In this document: positions 60,140 to 64,000 of the stretch, piece after piece
Layout of the letters: each line of letters opens with the position of its first letter
How positions within the stretch are numbered: the stretch's first letter is position 1
Source: Photobacterium sp. CCB-ST2H9
GTDB taxonomy: Bacteria; Pseudomonadota; Gammaproteobacteria; Enterobacterales; Vibrionaceae
NCBI RefSeq assembly: GCF_023151555.2
Contig: NZ_CP100425.1
Span: forward strand, 1,364,001 to 1,428,000
Length of the DNA stretch: 64,000 bases
Direction of reading: 5' to 3'
Translations under genes and position numbers: made by a program
The notes under the pieces: generated by a model
The model's input: only the letters and a program-made list of their open reading frames with translations
Databases searched by the model: none
What the model was told of the DNA's origin: nothing

Positions 60140-61834
60140 GTGAAAACAGGTATTGTCGACATCAATTTATTAGCTGTAAATCAGGATCTATTATTAGAAA
60201 TTTTTGATGCGGGCAGTGAAGGCCTGTGGGAAATGACCCCGGGAAACGTTGTGAAATTCTATAACACGCGTTTCTACGAAAAATTTGACGTGACTTTAAA
60301 TGGCTCCCCGCTTCATGAGTGGCTGGCGATTATTCACCCTGATGATGTTGAACAATTCAAAAAGAATGTGAATCAGCAGGTGACGGAGAAAATCAGTCAT
60401 GTGTCTTCTCAATATCGCATCCGGAATCGGCAGAATGAGTATCGATGGATTGAAGCCATCGGCGTACTCAAGACGAACGAACACGGTGAGCTGCAATATC
60501 TGGTTGGTTCACACAAAGATATCACTGAGAAAAAACTGCACGATGAAAAACTCTATCAACTGGCTTACCATGATTCGCTGACCGGCTTAGGGAATCGGCG
60601 TCAATTGGTTGAACAGTTGAAAACAATGCAGACGAAGGAAGTCTCGTGCGCCATTGTTACTTTCGGACTGACGAAGTTTTGTCAGTTTGTCGAAGTTTTT
60701 GGCTTTCAGGCCGCCAATCGTTTAATACAGTTGTGTGCCGAGACAATTGCTGAAGTCTTTACAGAGACGAATCTGATCTATCGGACGTATTCTGATGAAT
60801 TTGTAGTCATGCTGAAGGGCAACCTTGAGAAAGATTTCCTGTGCAAGACAATTAATAAAGTCATCACCTTGTTTGATCAGCGCTTCCGCACTGTACATCA
60901 TATGGCAATTCAAAAATTAAATGCCGGTGTTTATCAATTGCCGGATGACCCCTTTGTTGCCGAAGATGAAGAATCGGTTTTATACAAATCCATGTTGATT
61001 ATGCGATATGGCCAGGAGCGTGACTCACGGATTGCATTTTATGCGGATGATGAACAGCGGGCCATTGAGCGACACCTTTTTCTGGAAACCGGTATCGAGA
61101 AATCAATTCAGGACAACGAGTTCTATTTGATGTTCCAGCCTATTGTTTGCGCATCGACTGGGAAAATCATGAGTGTCGAGTCCTTACTACGCTGGAATAG
61201 TGCTTCACACGGCGAAATTAATCCGGGTGAATTTATCGGGATTGCTGAAGCAAATCAGGAAATCATTCCGCTTGGCTATCATGTACTGCATCTGGCCTGT
61301 TCTTATATTGCTCAGTATCGTAAAGAGCATCAGCATGACATCAAGGTGTCGGTGAATATTTCTGTGATTCAATTAATGCAGGCCGACTTTGTTCAGCAGT
61401 TTTTGTCGATTGTGGATCAATATCAGTTGTCCCCGGGAGCTCTGAGTGTTGAAGTGACTGAATCGGCAGTTTTGGAAACCAACATGTTTGCTGTCGAGCA
61501 GCTGCTGACACTCAATAAACTGGGCTTTTCAATTTCATTAGATGATTTTGGCTCAGGTTATTCTTCTTTAAATACCTTCTTTTCTATTCCTTTTACTCAA
61601 CTCAAGCTGGACCGGTGCATTGTGAATAAAATGGCGGAAGATTCGTCTGTCTATTCCTATGTCAAATTCCTGGTCGCTATGTGTCGTGAGAAGGGGATCA
61701 CAGTCGTTGCTGAAGGCATCGAAGAGCATGCCCAGGCAGAATTAGTCAGAGAAGCTGGTGTTGATTTCATGCAAGGCTATCATTTCTATCGTCCCATGGT
61801 CGGGGAAAAGCTGCTTGATTTGAGAAGAAACTGA
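60140..61834 (+). CDS. PAS-GGDEF-EAL protein with a degenerate GGDEF
   Basis: A 564-residue soluble c-di-GMP-type protein. A PAS domain covers about residues 15-130 (ending VGSHKDITEKKLHDEK). The GGDEF domain begins LAYHDSLTGLGNRRQL, but its active-site loop is YSDEF (217-221), so cyclase activity is probably lost. The EAL domain has ESLLRW, NIS, EVTES, DDFGSGYSS, KLD and AEGIE, all residues needed for phosphodiesterase activity. It likely degrades c-di-GMP, with the GGDEF part acting as a GTP sensor at most. The start is a GTG at 60140 following GGGTACGGC. Single gene. Confidence 0.92.
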   Translation: MKTGIVDINLLAVNQDLLLEIFDAGSEGLWEMTPGNVVKFYNTRFYEKFDVTLNGSPLHEWLAIIHPDDVEQFKKNVNQQVTEKISHVSSQYRIRNRQNEYRWIEAIGVLKTNEHGELQYLVGSHKDITEKKLHDEKLYQLAYHDSLTGLGNRRQLVEQLKTMQTKEVSCAIVTFGLTKFCQFVEVFGFQAANRLIQLCAETIAEVFTETNLIYRTYSDEFVVMLKGNLEKDFLCKTINKVITLFDQRFRTVHHMAIQKLNAGVYQLPDDPFVAEDEESVLYKSMLIMRYGQERDSRIAFYADDEQRAIERHLFLETGIEKSIQDNEFYLMFQPIVCASTGKIMSVESLLRWNSASHGEINPGEFIGIAEANQEIIPLGYHVLHLACSYIAQYRKEHQHDIKVSVNISVIQLMQADFVQQFLSIVDQYQLSPGALSVEVTESAVLETNMFAVEQLLTLNKLGFSISLDDFGSGYSSLNTFFSIPFTQLKLDRCIVNKMAEDSSVYSYVKFLVAMCREKGITVVAEGIEEHAQAELVREAGVDFMQGYHFYRPMVGEKLLDLRRN

Positions 61835-62259
61835 TACTGTTTTTTCCGTCCACTACTTATTTTGTTTTACTCCTCTCATTGACTTTATGCGACATCTGTT
61901 TAGCTTCACCTCAGCAAGCTAAACAAATGTTGTTGTGATGTCAAATTTTCGAGCAGTAAAATTTCCCTGTCTGTTATTTTCAGCGATACCAGGTGCGTTT
62001 AGCTGCGCCAATCCAGAATTTATCTTCTATAACATCAATGTGATTGTATTTTGCATGGATACTGGGACTTATATTTTTTATTAAAATATGAGTCATATAT
62101 CAGTTTCTAAAATGGAATAAATAATTTCATATTCTGAATTTTAGAGTGATCTGGTTTAATCTTTTCTAAATTAATTTCCTATAAAATCCTCAGTCTCAAA
62201 TATTTTGACAAGTATCGTGTCGATCTATTTTACTAGTATATTTATTAAGTCACATTTTC
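61835..62259. other. AT-rich gene-free stretch
   Basis: About 425 bp of AT-rich sequence between the PAS-GGDEF-EAL gene and the small anchored-protein gene. I see no gene or clear terminator. The drop in GC suggests the border of an acquired segment. Confidence 0.55.
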
Positions 62260-62592
62260 ATGAAAAACATCATTTGTTTTACATTTTCTGCCATTCTTGC
62301 TTTGAGCATTGGGAACTATTATCTCTGGCATATGGAAAAGAAAACAGAGGTCCCACCTGAGCAAAGTGTCGAAGAAAATTATCCTGGTAGAGGCTTTGTT
62401 GAAGATGGGTATACGGTGGATAAACTCAATTCACAGATCAGTGTGAAACAGTTAAGAAAGCTCGTTCTCCAGGATGAACAAGCAATGTTGCAAGAGCAGG
62501 CATCAACCCCACAAGAAAACGATAATTACGATCTCAATCAACTGAATGAAGAAATTTCCTCATTACAACAATATTTGAATAAGGAAGAATAA
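62260..62592 (+). CDS. small membrane-anchored hypothetical protein
   Basis: A 110-residue protein with an N-terminal hydrophobic helix (residues 4-23) that is either a signal anchor or signal peptide, followed by an acidic, glutamine-rich helical region. Two related segments, DKLNSQIS near 65 and NQLNEEIS near 95, look like a weak repeat. No family recognised and no clear ribosome-binding site. Its stop TAA overlaps the ATG of the next gene by one base, so the two are translationally coupled, and a joint role in export or anchoring of the large downstream protein is a fair guess. Confidence 0.65.
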   Translation: MKNIICFTFSAILALSIGNYYLWHMEKKTEVPPEQSVEENYPGRGFVEDGYTVDKLNSQISVKQLRKLVLQDEQAMLQEQASTPQENDNYDLNQLNEEISSLQQYLNKEE

Positions 62593-64000
62593 TGCGTCAG
62601 TTCATGTTGGCTTTCCTCACGCTATTTACCTCTGTTTCATACGCCACGACGATCGGAACTTTACCCGGTGAGCTTTTGGTGGATTCAGGTGCGGCGATGT
62701 ATCAAATTCCGTTGCAATTGCCCGAAGGGCGTGGTGGAAACACGCCCCAGCTGACGATTTCTTATAGCAGCCAAGGAGCAGGATACAGTTCGTTAGGCCC
62801 TGGCTTCTCCTTATCTGGATTAAGTGTGATTACGCGATGCGGTTCAACCTTTGGCACGGATGGTTTCGCGCGTTCCCCGAATTATACATATGAGGATAAT
62901 TTCTGTCTGGACGGCTCACGCCTGATATCCGTGTCTGGTCAGCGGGGCCGGAGTGGATCGCGTTATCAAACGGAAATTGATCAGTACAGTCAGATCACAC
63001 TTATTGGAGATACATTAGGTAGCAGCAGTAAATTTGTCGTCAAAACTAAGTCTGGTGATGTATTAACCTATACAAATGACGCTGAAAAATCTGCCTGGTT
63101 ACTGACTGAATCCACCGACACGGCTAACAAAAATATCATTCAGTACAGATATACTGCGAACAATCTGATTCACAAAATTACTTATGATGTCTTCAGTATT
63201 GATTTTGCTTATCAGAATCTCACAAGTTCTGTCCAAAATGGTGTGCTTGCGAAAGTTAATGGCAAAGTTAAGAGTCAATATGAAAAACTGAATAAAGTCA
63301 CTGTTTCAGTTAATGGGAAGCTGAAAAACTATTATCAATTGACATACACTGGCGATGATTTTAAAACAAACACACCTGCACGCCTCACGGCAGTTCAATA
63401 CTGTAATCGTAATGGTGAGTGTTTGCCGAAAACGAGTTTTCATTGGAAAAACAATACTGCATTCCGCTTAAATGAATCAATAGCAATCACAATGCAGAGA
63501 TGGTCATCTAATGGATTATCAGAAGGTGCCTGGGTCGATGTGGATGCAGATAAAAAGCTCGATTATTGTCAGAAGTTTTACCGAAGTACAACTGATGACC
63601 CATTTGGTTTTCATGCCAAGCAGCTTATATGTAATCTGGGTAACGGCAAAACATTGGCTCATCCGTTTAAGTATAAAGATGCGAGTGAAAGCTGGTGGCT
63701 TGATGTCAATAATGATGGAAAAACTGAATACTGCCTTCTCTCGGGTAGTAATTTATATTGTTCAAATTTTTCAACGAGTGGTGTAACGAGTTTCTCAATC
63801 CATATTGGCGCATGGGGGACGGATAAAGATCGGCGTTGGTGGCTGGATTTTAATGGTGATGGCAGAATTGATTTTTGCCGCAGTGATGGCAGCTTACTTC
63901 GTTGTAGTATCAATAAAGATGGTCGATCCTTCTATGAGAAGAAATTCAATATTTCAAACTGGGGGGATATTAAAAGAACATGGTGGGCCGATATCGATGG
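62592..64000 (+). CDS. SpvB/TcB/Rhs-like secreted protein, 3' end outside the window
   Basis: The frame opens at an ATG overlapping the previous stop and stays open to the window edge (469 codons seen). A signal peptide ends near residue 20 (SVSYA). The SpvB-type N-terminal domain follows: PGELLVDSGAAMYQIPLQLP, then TPQLTISYSSQGAGYSSLG and GFSLSGLSVITRC. From about residue 310 comes a repeat of the form W-x-D-(V/F)-(N/D)-x-D-(G/K) with a paired YC/FC and a second Cys, seen three times and begun a fourth time at the edge (WWADIDG). These resemble FG-GAP/VCBS calcium-binding propeller repeats. Such proteins form Rhs/Tc-toxin shells around a C-terminal toxin; the C-terminus lies outside. Confidence 0.9.
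   Translation, partial: MRQFMLAFLTLFTSVSYATTIGTLPGELLVDSGAAMYQIPLQLPEGRGGNTPQLTISYSSQGAGYSSLGPGFSLSGLSVITRCGSTFGTDGFARSPNYTYEDNFCLDGSRLISVSGQRGRSGSRYQTEIDQYSQITLIGDTLGSSSKFVVKTKSGDVLTYTNDAEKSAWLLTESTDTANKNIIQYRYTANNLIHKITYDVFSIDFAYQNLTSSVQNGVLAKVNGKVKSQYEKLNKVTVSVNGKLKNYYQLTYTGDDFKTNTPARLTAVQYCNRNGECLPKTSFHWKNNTAFRLNESIAITMQRWSSNGLSEGAWVDVDADKKLDYCQKFYRSTTDDPFGFHAKQLICNLGNGKTLAHPFKYKDASESWWLDVNNDGKTEYCLLSGSNLYCSNFSTSGVTSFSIHIGAWGTDKDRRWWLDFNGDGRIDFCRSDGSLLRCSINKDGRSFYEKKFNISNWGDIKRTWWADID

Noticed and set aside
60140..61834. Bifunctional cyclase/phosphodiesterase call
   Set aside because: The GGDEF loop reads YSDEF, so cyclase activity is not supported.

Overview
The window looks like chromosomal DNA of a marine gammaproteobacterium of the Vibrionaceae, probably close to Photobacterium, Grimontia or Enterovibrio. 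The evidence is a complete norspermidine operon (a two-enzyme fusion, then carboxynorspermidine synthase and decarboxylase), the uvrY-uvrC-pgsA block with a TTG-started uvrY, an NsrR/Hmp pair, several c-di-GMP proteins, and moderate GC with AT-rich gaps. The genus is inferred; no rRNA or other typing gene is present.

Layout. 1-5.7 kb: a small ORF, the Hsp70 paralogue hscC, and a MarR-HlyD-DUF2955 efflux-type operon with twin operators. 5.7-27.9 kb: mostly accessory metabolic and signalling genes. These are a DUF4336 protein, a PNPOx-like protein, a chemoreceptor, an EAL phosphodiesterase, a lipoprotein alpha-amylase, two acetyltransferases, an old-yellow-enzyme oxidoreductase with a divergent LysR regulator, a membrane PQQ-dependent dehydrogenase, a secreted surface-antigen-like protein, a GAF-GGDEF cyclase, an esterase, an aldehyde dehydrogenase next to a glutamine-synthetase-like enzyme, and an MFS pump facing its TetR repressor across a perfect palindrome.

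28-47 kb is a purine-salvage and urate-degradation island: a RutR-like regulator, 8-oxoguanine deaminase, two purine permeases, uraH, the puuE-uraD-allA-puuD operon, guanine deaminase and xdhA-xdhB-xdhC. Together they would take guanine through xanthine and urate to allantoate and handle ureidoglycolate; the allantoate-to-ureidoglycolate enzyme is missing from the window. An orphan HsdR-N-like PD-(D/E)XK protein and the nsrR/hmp nitric-oxide pair sit inside the island. 47-57.3 kb: a 0.9 kb gene-free gap, uvrY-uvrC-pgsA, a leader region with a short ORF, the norspermidine operon and one tRNA-Cys.

57.3-64 kb: a DsbA-like protein, an MBL-fold protein with a substituted metal motif, a LysR regulator and a PAS-GGDEF-EAL protein. 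The window ends in an AT-rich block with a small membrane-anchored protein translationally coupled to a large secreted SpvB/Rhs-like protein that runs off the edge. The best candidates for undescribed biology are this coupled pair, the leader of the norspermidine operon, and the orphan nuclease-fold gene.
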